Assembly (NCBI GenBank): GCA_963662905.2 | Contig: CAXXFD010000003.1 | Location: forward strand, 1,550,001-1,614,000 | DNA from: G963662905 sp963662905 | Lineage (GTDB): Bacteria; Bacteroidota; Bacteroidia; Bacteroidales; WRLA01 | Direction: 5' to 3' | Length of the DNA stretch: 64,000 bases | In this document: positions 27,686-35,501 of the stretch, piece after piece | How positions within the stretch are numbered: the stretch's first letter is position 1 | How the letters are laid out: each line of letters begins with the position of its first letter | The notes under the pieces: model-generated | The model's input: the letters and a program-made list of their open reading frames with translations, nothing else | Databases searched by the model: none | Told to the model about the DNA's origin: nothing | Made by a program: the position numbers and the translations under genes

Positions 27686-29374
27686 ATGAAAAGGAAAAAT
27701 TTAATTTTTTGGTTTGCCGGACTCTTTCTCGCAGGGTCTGCTTTGCTTTTTAACGGATGTACCGAAGATGACATTGAAGAATTTTTTGACGACGACACCG
27801 TACAGGTTTTCCTGGGATGGATTGGCATTGAACAGGAAAACATGGACGAAATTGAAGATGACATCGACCTGGATGACAATACCGAATTCCCATCGAGTGT
27901 AGATCTGATTGATAAATTTCCTCCCATTGGCGATCAGGGGCAATACGGAACCTGCGTTGCCTGGGCAGTTGGCTATAATTTAAAAACAGCCATCAACGGC
28001 ATGGACAATGGCTTAAGTTCATCGCAACTGGCATCCGCATCCAATCAGTTCAGCCCAAAAGACCTCTTTTGGTCTATTCCCGGCGACTTAAAAGGCGCAG
28101 ATTGCAACGGAACCGGTTTTGAACCCGCACTGGATGTGATCCAATCGCGCGGCATTGCCACACTGGCAACAGTTCCTTATGACGGACTGGGCGATTGCAC
28201 TTCCTCTCCTCAATCCGGCTGGACTTCAGAAGCCGGTGATCATAAAATTGAAAACTACAGAAAAATCGACATCAATGTGATCAGCCTGAAAGATTATCTG
28301 GCCAAAGGCCGCCCGATTGCCATTGGAGCTAAACTTGGTGATAATTTTATGAGCTGGAATTCAGAGGCCGTGCTTTCATCCGACTCCTACAATTATAACG
28401 GACAACATGCTTATCACGCGATGGTTTTGGCCGGTTATGACGACAGCAAGGGGCTTAACGGAGCTTTCCGCGTAATCAACTCCTGGAATACCGTTTGGGG
28501 CGACCGTGGTTACATCTGGGTTGATTACAACTTCTTTGTGAATGAATTTTGCTTTGCCGCATTCGTTGCCACAAACAAAAAACAGGAAGGTTACGATCCG
28601 GGCAATACCGTTGTAAACGGAACCAAAGACTTAGTCGGCTGGGAACTCAATGATTACGATTATCCCGACTGGGAAGACCCGACAGTCCGTGCCATTACCT
28701 ACAATGTGTATAATGTTGGCGACGAAACCATTGAAGCCCGTGAAGACTGGAATATTTTATACGTATATTACAACGCCTATAATGCCGAAGATTACGGCAT
28801 ATTGGTTTATGATTACTATAGCGATGATTATGGTAATTATGGCGAAGATGGTGAACTCACCGAAGACATGGGGCCGATTTACGGTGAATCGAATTGGTGG
28901 AACCACATCAACGTTCCCGGCGGGCAATCTGTAGCCGAAGCATTGTACAATGACCCGGAAGCCAGTTTCTCATGGGTGTATCAAATGCCTGTTATGGAAG
29001 GCTATTACTACCTTGTTTTAATCGCGGATGGTTTTGATGCGATCAAAGAGCATGATGAAGCCAATAACTTCTTTTATTTCACAGAAGAAAACGGAGATCC
29101 TATCTACATTAAAGATGGTATCATACAGGGTTCTATGGCACAAAAAGCCAGCTCCTATCTCAAGAGCACAACACCTGAGCGTCCGGGCAAATACGCTGCT
29201 TCTCCATCGCCAACAGCGCAAAGGCCACATAACCTAAATACTTATAGTACAGACGAAATACGTGCTATGCTTGAGCATCACCGCAAGAATGGCGAACTCC
29301 GCAGAAAAGTAGAAGAACATATGGCCATGAAATCGGGGCGTATTTCCCCTAAGGCCATCAAAGGCAAAAAATAA
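27686..29374 (+). CDS. Papain-like (C1) cysteine peptidase lipoprotein
   Basis: The leader ends in LLFNGCTEDD, a lipobox, so the 562-aa protein should be a lipoprotein. It starts with a strongly acidic linker, then a C1 peptidase domain: active-site Cys in PPIGDQGQYGTCVAWAVGYN, His in GQHAYHAMVLAGYDD, and Asn in FRVINSWNTVWGDRGYIWV. A Tyr/Asp-rich beta domain follows (about residues 320-480, with DYYSDDYGNYGEDG), then a Lys/Arg-rich tail. The catalytic triad is complete, but no clear propeptide is seen. It lies 10 nt after the pentapeptide gene and is followed by a strong terminator, so ccmF, the pentapeptide gene and this gene may be one transcript. Confidence 0.9.
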   Translation: MKRKNLIFWFAGLFLAGSALLFNGCTEDDIEEFFDDDTVQVFLGWIGIEQENMDEIEDDIDLDDNTEFPSSVDLIDKFPPIGDQGQYGTCVAWAVGYNLKTAINGMDNGLSSSQLASASNQFSPKDLFWSIPGDLKGADCNGTGFEPALDVIQSRGIATLATVPYDGLGDCTSSPQSGWTSEAGDHKIENYRKIDINVISLKDYLAKGRPIAIGAKLGDNFMSWNSEAVLSSDSYNYNGQHAYHAMVLAGYDDSKGLNGAFRVINSWNTVWGDRGYIWVDYNFFVNEFCFAAFVATNKKQEGYDPGNTVVNGTKDLVGWELNDYDYPDWEDPTVRAITYNVYNVGDETIEAREDWNILYVYYNAYNAEDYGILVYDYYSDDYGNYGEDGELTEDMGPIYGESNWWNHINVPGGQSVAEALYNDPEASFSWVYQMPVMEGYYYLVLIADGFDAIKEHDEANNFFYFTEENGDPIYIKDGIIQGSMAQKASSYLKSTTPERPGKYAASPSPTAQRPHNLNTYSTDEIRAMLEHHRKNGELRRKVEEHMAMKSGRISPKAIKGKK

Positions 29375-29397
29375 AAAGCTCTAAAGCTGTTATTAGG

Positions 29398-29429
29398 AAA
29401 GAGGCGTAGATTTTGCGCCTCTTTTTTTT
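29398..29429 (+). terminator. Intrinsic terminator after the C1 peptidase gene
   Basis: AAAGAGGCG (29398-29406) pairs with CGCCTCTTT (29416-29424) across a 9-nt loop and runs into eight T. Confidence 0.9.
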
Positions 29430-29519
29430 GCTGATTTATACTTGATTTTCTCCCAGCACGCCGTTTGTTTTAATCCATAAAAAACAATGAATTAGAGGAG
29501 AAGCTCATAAACGAAATCT

Positions 29520-29611
29520 CAACTGCACAAATTCATATAAAATCATGCGCTTTACTGCACAAATTCATATGAAATCATGCAGTTTAGTTCAAAAATTATG
29601 TGAAATTTTGA
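29520..29611. repeat. Three tandem ~32-bp units
   Basis: Two near-identical copies begin at ACTGCACAAATTCATAT (29522 and 29554), differing at one base over 27 bp. A third degenerate copy begins near 29583 with TTTAGTTCAAAAATTATG. The period is about 32 bp. The array lies in the 239-bp gap between convergent gene units and has no coding potential I can support. Confidence 0.7.
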
Positions 29612-29668
29612 AGTTAGCTATTGAAAAAAGTCATAGGAAGAAAGAAAAACAATGAAACTACACAGAAG

Positions 29669-30487
29669 CTACCAGCTTCCACCGGCTCCTCCCCCACCAA
29701 AGCTTCCACCGCCAAAACCGCCAAAGCTTCCACCTCCGGAAGAAAAGTCGGACCAGCCGGAGCCGGATGAGGAACTTCCTCCAAATGAAGAGCCGCTGCC
29801 CATCATAAGCGCCCACCAGGGCAAACTGCTTGCTGCGCCTCGTCCAATAGTGTATGAAGTATGGTTACGTCTTCTGGAAACCACCCTAATGATTACGAAA
29901 AAAGCAACAAACAAAAAAAGGATTAAAGTAAAAATCGAATCGCTACCTGATTGTTCATTGTATTGTTCGGCAGTATATTCTCCCGAAGTAATGGACCGCA
30001 GAATATCCGTTCCGGCCAAAATCCCACTGAAATAGTCGTTTTGCTTAAAATACGGGATCATTTCATTATCCACAATACGATTGGCTATGGCATCGGGCAC
30101 AACGCCTTCGAGCCCATAACCTACTGATATAAAGGCATGTCCACGGTCATTATTGCCCATTTTAGGTTTTACCAAAACGATGAGCCCGTTGTTTTTGCCT
30201 TTTTGTCCTACTTCCCATTTTAAGCCCACCTGTGTGGCAAATCCGGCCGGATCATAACCACCAAGTGAAGGAACGGTAAGCACAACGATTTGCGTAGATG
30301 TTGTATCGTTAAAAGCTACCAGCTGTTTCTCCAGACGCGCTTCCTGTTCGTCAGAAAGCACATCGGCAAAATCATTGACAAGCCGTGGTGGATTGGGTTT
30401 CTCCGGTATTTGTGCCTGAAGGGCGAGGCTCAGAGCCATCAAAAAACTCAAAAAGAGAAGCCTTATATTAGGAGCTGTTTTTTTCAT
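29669..30487 (-). CDS. TPM-domain (YgcG-type) membrane protein with Gly/Ser-rich tail
   Basis: The 272-aa protein has a signal peptide (LLFLSFLMALSLALQAQ), a TPM domain (PRLVNDFADVLSDEQEARLE, with ISVGYGLEGVVPD), a membrane helix near residue 185-205 (FTLILFLFVAFFVII), and a C-terminal tail almost wholly Gly/Ser/Phe (GGGSFGGFGGGSFGGGG). Such proteins regularly sit beside lemA in Bacteroidota. The TPM domain is exposed to the periplasm and the function is poorly defined (envelope or photosystem-repair-like roles in relatives). It is last in a three-gene run after a short TPM gene and lemA. Confidence 0.9.
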   Translation of the reverse strand: MKKTAPNIRLLFLSFLMALSLALQAQIPEKPNPPRLVNDFADVLSDEQEARLEKQLVAFNDTTSTQIVVLTVPSLGGYDPAGFATQVGLKWEVGQKGKNNGLIVLVKPKMGNNDRGHAFISVGYGLEGVVPDAIANRIVDNEMIPYFKQNDYFSGILAGTDILRSITSGEYTAEQYNEQSGSDSIFTLILFLFVAFFVIIRVVSRRRNHTSYTIGRGAASSLPWWALMMGSGSSFGGSSSSGSGWSDFSSGGGSFGGFGGGSFGGGGAGGSW

Positions 30488-30514
30488 AATTCGGTTTTTT
30501 CAGCCTTTGCTGGA

Positions 30515-30961
30515 TTAATTCTCGCCAAATGAAATATCATCAGGCAATTCGTTTACATCATTTTGCTGATACGGGAAGTGTTCTTTTAATTTCAGGCCGG
30601 CTTCGGATATTCCTTCAATCAGGCCATCGGCAAAACGGTTTTCGCGAAAATGCGCAAGCATCTGATCCTTGATGCTGTCCCAGAAATTAGCGGGCACACG
30701 TTGGTTTATTCCCCGGTCGCCCAAAACGGCAAATTTCCGGTTTTTCACGGCCAGATAAAACAAAACGCCATTGCGCTGGTCGGTTTTTTGCATATTGAGT
30801 TTATCAAACCAATAAGAAGCCCTGTCGAGCACATCGCCTTCGCAAACATTTTCGACATGCACCCTGATTTCCCCGGAAGTATCCAGCTCCGCATTCAGGA
30901 TGGCTTGTGTAATATCCTCTTTTTCTTCCTTCGAAAAAATTTGTACTGCATTCATTTTCAA
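30515..30961 (-). CDS. Short TPM-domain protein
   Basis: The 148-aa protein has no signal peptide. It contains a compact TPM-type domain with VLFYLAVKNRKFAVLGDRGIN and FRENRFADGLIEGISEAGLKLKEHF. It lies between lemA (15 nt upstream) and the longer TPM gene (27 nt downstream), an arrangement typical of a lemA operon. It may be a cytoplasmic-side partner; its function is unknown. Confidence 0.85.
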   Translation of the reverse strand: MKMNAVQIFSKEEKEDITQAILNAELDTSGEIRVHVENVCEGDVLDRASYWFDKLNMQKTDQRNGVLFYLAVKNRKFAVLGDRGINQRVPANFWDSIKDQMLAHFRENRFADGLIEGISEAGLKLKEHFPYQQNDVNELPDDISFGEN

Positions 30962-30976
30962 TAATTTTTTAGGATA

Positions 30977-31579
30977 TTAAAACTTAACTTCCGGCGCTTT
31001 CTCTGCTCCTTGTTCTGATTTAAAATAGGCTTTCGTCTCAAAACCGAACATAGATGCAAACAGGTTCATCGGAAACTGGCGCATCATGGTATTATACGAC
31101 TGTACGGCCTGATTGAATTTCATCCGCTCTGTAGTTATACGGTTTTCCGTTCCTTCAAGCTGTGCCTGCAAATCCATAAAATTCTGATTGGCTTTCAGGT
31201 CGGGATATCGCTCCACCACCACCATCAGGCGCGAAAGTGCAGAGCTCAGGCCATCCTGTGCCTGTTGGAACTGAGCCAGGTTTGCAGCATTCAGATTTGA
31301 GGGGTCAATTGTAACGGACGTAGCTTTGGAACGGGCTTCGATTACTCCGGTCAGGGTTTCCTTTTCAAAGTCGGCATAGCCTTTCACGGTATTTACCAAA
31401 TTGGGAATCAGGTCGGCACGTCGCTGATAAACATTCTCTACCTGCGACCAAGCCGCGGTAACCTGCTCATCCTGAACAACTAAGTTATTATACTTATTTT
31501 TTACCGTGGCATAAATTATAATCCCAAAGAGCAGGATAACTCCAAAGATTATGGCGGTGATGATGCATCCTTTTTTCAT
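30977..31579 (-). CDS. lemA: LemA family protein
   Basis: The 200-aa protein has an N-terminal membrane helix (IITAIIFGVILLFGIIIYATV) followed by the helical LemA domain: YNNLVVQDEQVTAAWSQVEN, RRADLIPNLVNTVKGYADFE, ERYPDLKANQNFMDLQAQLE and YNTMMRQFPMNLFASMFGFE. LemA proteins are membrane-tethered helical bundles of unclear role. It is the first gene of the unit with two TPM-domain proteins. Confidence 0.94.
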   Translation of the reverse strand: MKKGCIITAIIFGVILLFGIIIYATVKNKYNNLVVQDEQVTAAWSQVENVYQRRADLIPNLVNTVKGYADFEKETLTGVIEARSKATSVTIDPSNLNAANLAQFQQAQDGLSSALSRLMVVVERYPDLKANQNFMDLQAQLEGTENRITTERMKFNQAVQSYNTMMRQFPMNLFASMFGFETKAYFKSEQGAEKAPEVKF

Positions 31580-31692
31580 GTGTTTTAATTTTATTGTAAT
31601 TTTTAATTCTGCTTTATTTTATTAACGGAATGACCTATTATTCAGTATGATTTGATCAATAAATATTATCATTTCCAGCAATATCATTTGCC

Positions 31693-32298
31693 CTAGTGAT
31701 TTTGCATTATTTTATATACCTCTGGCAGTCGATGTTCAAAATATGGCGGCAACTCTTCCGTCATCAATACAGGTTCTCCTTTCTCAATTTGCAATAAGTT
31801 CGTATATACTTCATTATGCTTTGAATTGTCAACAAATAATACATTATCAAAAAATTGAAAATGTAGATTAGCATTCCTATAGCCTGCCTTCCACTTTGAA
31901 TCTATTGTTTTATTATCGATGAAATGTCCTTTAAACTCCGTTCGTACCTGAATTCTATGTTGAGCAATCGACTGATCAGTCAAGCAAAAGAATATTAAAT
32001 GAAGCCGATAGTTTTTTTCTTTGAACTTCTGCGCCCAATATATTGGATAGGTATCAAAATTTGTTTCATAGCTAAAATCCAACTGTTTTAGCCAGGCTTT
32101 CTTTATTGCATTTTCAAAATCTTGAGTGGTTTGACGCTTCGCAAAATGTTCACGCAATTCACTGTCAGGCAAACTACTATAATTTTCTATATAGCGACGA
32201 TCATAATCAAATGGAATTTGTCCTTCTCTAAGGAAGGAAGAAGCGAATGTAGATTTCCCTGCTCCATTACAGCCTGCAATGACAATTAAATCAGGCAT
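31693..32298 (-). CDS. Zeta-toxin-family P-loop kinase
   Basis: The 201-aa protein begins with Walker A GCNGAGKST (residues 9-17), has a DYDR motif where zeta kinases hold the base Asp, and SYETNFD resembling the ETT region that precedes substrate binding. RIQVRTEFKGHF carries Arg residues of the lid. Zeta toxins phosphorylate UDP-N-acetylglucosamine and block wall synthesis, but Bacteroidota relatives may act on other substrates. It overlaps by 8 nt the 3' end of a 55-aa ORF upstream, a toxin-antitoxin-like layout. Confidence 0.78.
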   Translation of the reverse strand: MPDLIVIAGCNGAGKSTFASSFLREGQIPFDYDRRYIENYSSLPDSELREHFAKRQTTQDFENAIKKAWLKQLDFSYETNFDTYPIYWAQKFKEKNYRLHLIFFCLTDQSIAQHRIQVRTEFKGHFIDNKTIDSKWKAGYRNANLHFQFFDNVLFVDNSKHNEVYTNLLQIEKGEPVLMTEELPPYFEHRLPEVYKIMQNH

Positions 32299-32458
32299 TT
32301 GATTTTAGAGCTGCTTTAAGTTCAGGACTAAGTTTTCCTTCTTTTTTCCTAATTTGAAAAAGCTCCTCACGCGGAATAACCTGAGTATCAAGAATAAATC
32401 TAGCTTTGCTCATTTGCTGAGTAACCGGGACTCCGGTAATTAATTTTTCTTTGCACAT
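32291..32458 (-). CDS. Small ORF overlapping the zeta-type kinase, candidate antitoxin
   Basis: A 55-codon frame begins ATGTGCAAAG at 32458 and ends at TGA 32291-32293, overlapping the kinase ATG by 8 nt. The product starts MCKEKLITGVPVTQ, has a central FILDTQVIPREELFQI and ends in a Lys-rich, mostly helical stretch. The order (small gene first, overlapping kinase) fits an antitoxin-toxin pair, but I recognise no family. A TAnnTTTG element lies 49 nt upstream. Confidence 0.6.
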   Translation of the reverse strand: MCKEKLITGVPVTQQMSKARFILDTQVIPREELFQIRKKEGKLSPELKAALKSNA

Positions 32459-32506
32459 AATAAGCAATCTTATAATGACTTAACAATCAAAAAATGCTGT
32501 CTCCCA

Positions 32507-32514
32507 CAAATATA
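32507..32514 (-). promoter_or_regulatory. Candidate promoter of the small ORF/zeta kinase pair
   Basis: TATATTTG on the minus strand fits TAnnTTTG; no matching -33 TTG was found. Confidence 0.4.
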
Positions 32515-32595
32515 ATAATTAATTTCTAATTACCATTAAGCACTGATAACCAAACCTTAATATACTTACAAACAGACATCCAAAATTAGCAAATT

Positions 32596-32643
32596 AAAAA
32601 TCCAAACCAGGAATCTGAACTTCAGAAGCTGATTTGGATTTTA
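32596..32643 (-). terminator. Terminator of htpG
   Basis: AAATCCAAA (32598-32606) pairs with TTTGGATTT (32633-32641), with an extra CAG/CTG pairing and an inner loop; on the minus strand it ends in a T run. Confidence 0.7.
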
Positions 32644-32675
32644 TTTACCACATTATAGTTTTATGATGGCTATCA

Positions 32676-34580
32676 TTATTTTCCAATGAGTTCCACGCTA
32701 CGCTTCAAGAATTTATCCAGACTTTCGCCTTTGAGCATATTCTGCGAAAGCAGTGCCAGGTCTGTCAGTTGCTTGGCCAAATTAGCTTTCTTTTCTTCGT
32801 CTTCCATGCCCAGGATTTCGGAAACAATTGGGTGGTTGCTGTTGACAACAAGATTGAAGCTATCGGGCATATTGCCCATAAAGCCCATTCCGCCTCCACC
32901 AAGTTCCTGCATATCTTTCATGCGGCGCATAAATTCAGGACGTGTGATGATCACCGGCTGCTCGCTTTCCGACATATTCTCAAACATCACGGTAAATTGT
33001 GCTTTATCGAGATTGCCTTCAAAAACAGGCTTCAGCTTTTCTTTGTCTTCATCCGAAAGTTTGGAAGGAATCTCTTCATCCTTCTTGATCAGCTTATCGG
33101 CTGTTTCGGCATCAACACGCACGAAAGAAGCATCGCCCAGCTTGGTTTCCATATGGTTGATGAAGTGGCTGTCGAGGATTCCGTCCTTCTGGAGCACATC
33201 ATAACCTTTGTTCCTTGCTGCTTCAATATAGCTGTACTGTTCTTCCACATTTGTGGTGTAGAGATAAACCAGTTTTTTATCTTTATCGGTCTGGTTTTCT
33301 TTGATTTTCTCTTTGTATTCTTCGAAATTGAAGTATTTGCCTTCCATGTTTTTCAGGAGGCAGAATTTCTCTGCACGCTCGTAGAATTTCTCTTCGCTGA
33401 TCATTCCGTACTCGATAAATACACGGATATCGTCCCATTTCTTTTCGAAATCTTCGCGATCGTCCTTGTACATTTCTTCGAGTTTGCCTGCCACCTTTTT
33501 CATGATGTGGTTGCTGATTTTCTTCACATTGCCATCGCTTTGCAAGTAGGAACGTGATACATTGAGCGGGATGTCGGGCGAATCGAGCACACCGTGGAGC
33601 AACATCAGGAAGTCGGGCACGATGCCTTCAACAGAATCGGTAACAAAAACCTGGTTTGAATAGAGCTGGATTTTATCCTTCTGCACCTCGAAGCGGTTTT
33701 TCACTTTCGGGAAATAGAGTATCCCGGTGAGGTTGAACGGATAATCTACATTGAGGTGGATATGGAAGAGCGGCTCTTCGAAATTCATCGGATAGAGCTC
33801 GCGGTAGAAGTTTTTATAATCCTCCTCGCTCAGGTCGGCAGGCTTTTGCGTCCATGCAGGCTTGGTATTGTTGATGATGCGGCCTTTTTCAATTTCTTTA
33901 TACACATCATTACCGTCCTTATCTTTTTCGCCCTCAACTTTTTCAGAAATCTTTTCCGTTCCAAACTGGATTTCTACCGGCAGGAACTTGCAATATTTCT
34001 TGAGCAGCTCGAGGATGCGGTATTCTTCGAGGAATTCTTTAGAATCGTCGGCAATATGCAGGATAATATCCGTTCCACGTGTTTTTTTCTTGATGTCCTT
34101 TAGGGAATAATCCGGACTGCCATCGCATTCCCATTTCACAGGAACAGCCTCGTTTTGGTAGGAAAGTGTTTTGATTTCCACTTTGTCGGCCACCATAAAT
34201 GACGAATAAAAACCCAGACCAAAGTGACCAATGATATTGGCAGATTCTGCTTCACTTTTGCCTTTAAATTCTTTCACAAATTCTTCAGCGCCTGAAAAAG
34301 CAATCTGGTTGATATACTTTTCGACTTCTTCGGCAGTCATTCCAATGCCCTTATCGCGCACGGTAAGGGTTTTCTTTTTGTCGTCGAGCAGCACTTCTAT
34401 GGTGAGGTCGCCTAGTTCGCCTTCCGCTTTGCCCATTGCCGAGAGTACCTTGAGTTTTTGGGTAGCATCAACTGCATTGGAAATCAGCTCGCGGAGAAAA
34501 ATTTCATGATCCGAATAAAGGAATTTCTTAATGATTGGAAAAATGTTTTCGGTTTGTACGTTAATCTTTCCTTTTTGCAT
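32676..34580 (-). CDS. htpG: Chaperone HtpG (Hsp90)
   Basis: HtpG is the bacterial Hsp90, an ATP-dependent dimeric chaperone in the cytoplasm. The 634-aa protein has the GHKL ATP-binding features in order: FLRELISNAVDA, VRDKGIGMTAEEV, and IGHFGLGFYSSFMVADKVEI. The middle domain contains LYSNQVFVTD and LNVSRSYLQSD. The C-terminal dimerisation part ends LGMEDEEKKANLAKQLTDLAL. Length and architecture are normal. It has its own terminator downstream and a repeat-rich spacer upstream. No clear promoter element was found. Confidence 0.97.
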   Translation of the reverse strand: MQKGKINVQTENIFPIIKKFLYSDHEIFLRELISNAVDATQKLKVLSAMGKAEGELGDLTIEVLLDDKKKTLTVRDKGIGMTAEEVEKYINQIAFSGAEEFVKEFKGKSEAESANIIGHFGLGFYSSFMVADKVEIKTLSYQNEAVPVKWECDGSPDYSLKDIKKKTRGTDIILHIADDSKEFLEEYRILELLKKYCKFLPVEIQFGTEKISEKVEGEKDKDGNDVYKEIEKGRIINNTKPAWTQKPADLSEEDYKNFYRELYPMNFEEPLFHIHLNVDYPFNLTGILYFPKVKNRFEVQKDKIQLYSNQVFVTDSVEGIVPDFLMLLHGVLDSPDIPLNVSRSYLQSDGNVKKISNHIMKKVAGKLEEMYKDDREDFEKKWDDIRVFIEYGMISEEKFYERAEKFCLLKNMEGKYFNFEEYKEKIKENQTDKDKKLVYLYTTNVEEQYSYIEAARNKGYDVLQKDGILDSHFINHMETKLGDASFVRVDAETADKLIKKDEEIPSKLSDEDKEKLKPVFEGNLDKAQFTVMFENMSESEQPVIITRPEFMRRMKDMQELGGGGMGFMGNMPDSFNLVVNSNHPIVSEILGMEDEEKKANLAKQLTDLALLSQNMLKGESLDKFLKRSVELIGK

Positions 34581-34746
34581 AATTATAGTGTTTTAGATTT
34601 TTCTGGCTAGGCGACATCAAAGGCTGTGCCAGTGACAGTATGCTGTCAAAATGACGGTTGAATATTTTCTTCGGGAAAGAATGGATGTTTTTCTTGCGGA
34701 GGGGATGTGGGTTATGAATGTGGATGTGTTTTCTCTAAGGCGCAAA

Positions 34747-35207
34747 GGGGATGATGTTGGCTTTAATTGCTGATATATTTTTTCTCGCAAAGCCGCAAAG
34801 GCGCTAAGAGGGATGACTGTAATTGCTTGGTTGATGAGGAGTTTCTCATGTAAAGTCACCAAGGGGATGATGTTGGCTTTAATTGCTGATATATTTTTTC
34901 TCGCAAAGCCGCAAAGGCGCTAAGAGGGATGACTGTAATTGCTTGGTTGATGAGGAGTTTCTCATGTAAAGTCACCAAGGGGATGATGTTGGCTTTAAAT
35001 GCTGATATTTTTTCTCGCAAAGCCGCAAAGGCGCTAAGAGGGATGACTGTAATTGCTTGGTTATGAGGAGTTTCTCATGTAAAGTCACCAAGGGGATGAT
35101 GTTGGCTTTAAATGCTGATATATTTTCTCGCAAAGCCGCAAAGGCGCTAGGAGGGATGACTGTAATTGCTTGGTTGATGAGGAGTTTCTCATGTAAAGGC
35201 GCCAAGT
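34747..35207. repeat. Four tandem ~116-bp repeats
   Basis: Units starting at GGGGATGATGTTGGCTTT occur at 34747, 34863, 34979 and 35092 (periods 116, 116, 113), nearly identical. Each contains CTCGCAAAGCCGCAAAGGCGCTA and ends ATGTAAAGTCACCAA. The GCAAAGxCGCAAAG core is of a kind common in intergenic spacers of Bacteroidota. Unit edges contain GGCGC motifs and partial copies flank the array (about 34730 and 35221-35240). No spacers differ between units, so it is not CRISPR. Short open frames in the minus strand are by-products. Confidence 0.88.
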
Positions 35208-35274
35208 GCTGATTGCTCTTTGCGGCCTGGCGTCTTTGCGTGAGACCTTTTTTAGTATTACAATATAACAGAAC

Positions 35275-35430
35275 TTACTTTTTCACGACCTTTTCATTAA
35301 AGCGCTCCTTTCCAGTCACCAATGTACACACATAAGCCCCCGGCGCCAAATCATGTGTTTGAATTAGGAAACGGCTTGCCCGGCCATGCAGCATGATTTT
35401 GCTTTGGCGGAAAAACGAAATAGTCCTTTT
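35275..35430 (-). pseudogene. Remnant of a type IX secretion C-terminal sorting domain
   Basis: A 51-codon frame without a start, bounded upstream by an in-frame stop at 35431-35433, ends LAPGAYVCTLVTGKERFNEK and then VVKK followed by a stop. LxPGxYV... and a terminal basic K-V-V-K-K are the pattern of T9SS type A sorting tails that send proteins to the outer surface. The body of the cargo protein is absent, so this is a decayed gene end next to the tandem repeats. Confidence 0.65.
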
Positions 35431-35501
35431 TTAGGACTGCTTTTGCTACGCTTCAAAAATATGCGAATCCAGAAAAGAAATAAAAACTATTTTAACCTGA
35501 C

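Noticed and set aside
29652..30035. A plus-strand Pro-rich open frame.
   Set aside because: It is the antisense of the Gly/Ser-rich tail of the TPM protein and ends inside it.
34617..35205. Two minus-strand frames within the 116-bp repeats.
   Set aside because: Their sequences repeat with the DNA units, so they are a product of the tandem array and not genes.
34747..35207. A CRISPR array.
   Set aside because: The repeats are contiguous and near-identical over the full unit, with no variable spacers and no cas genes.
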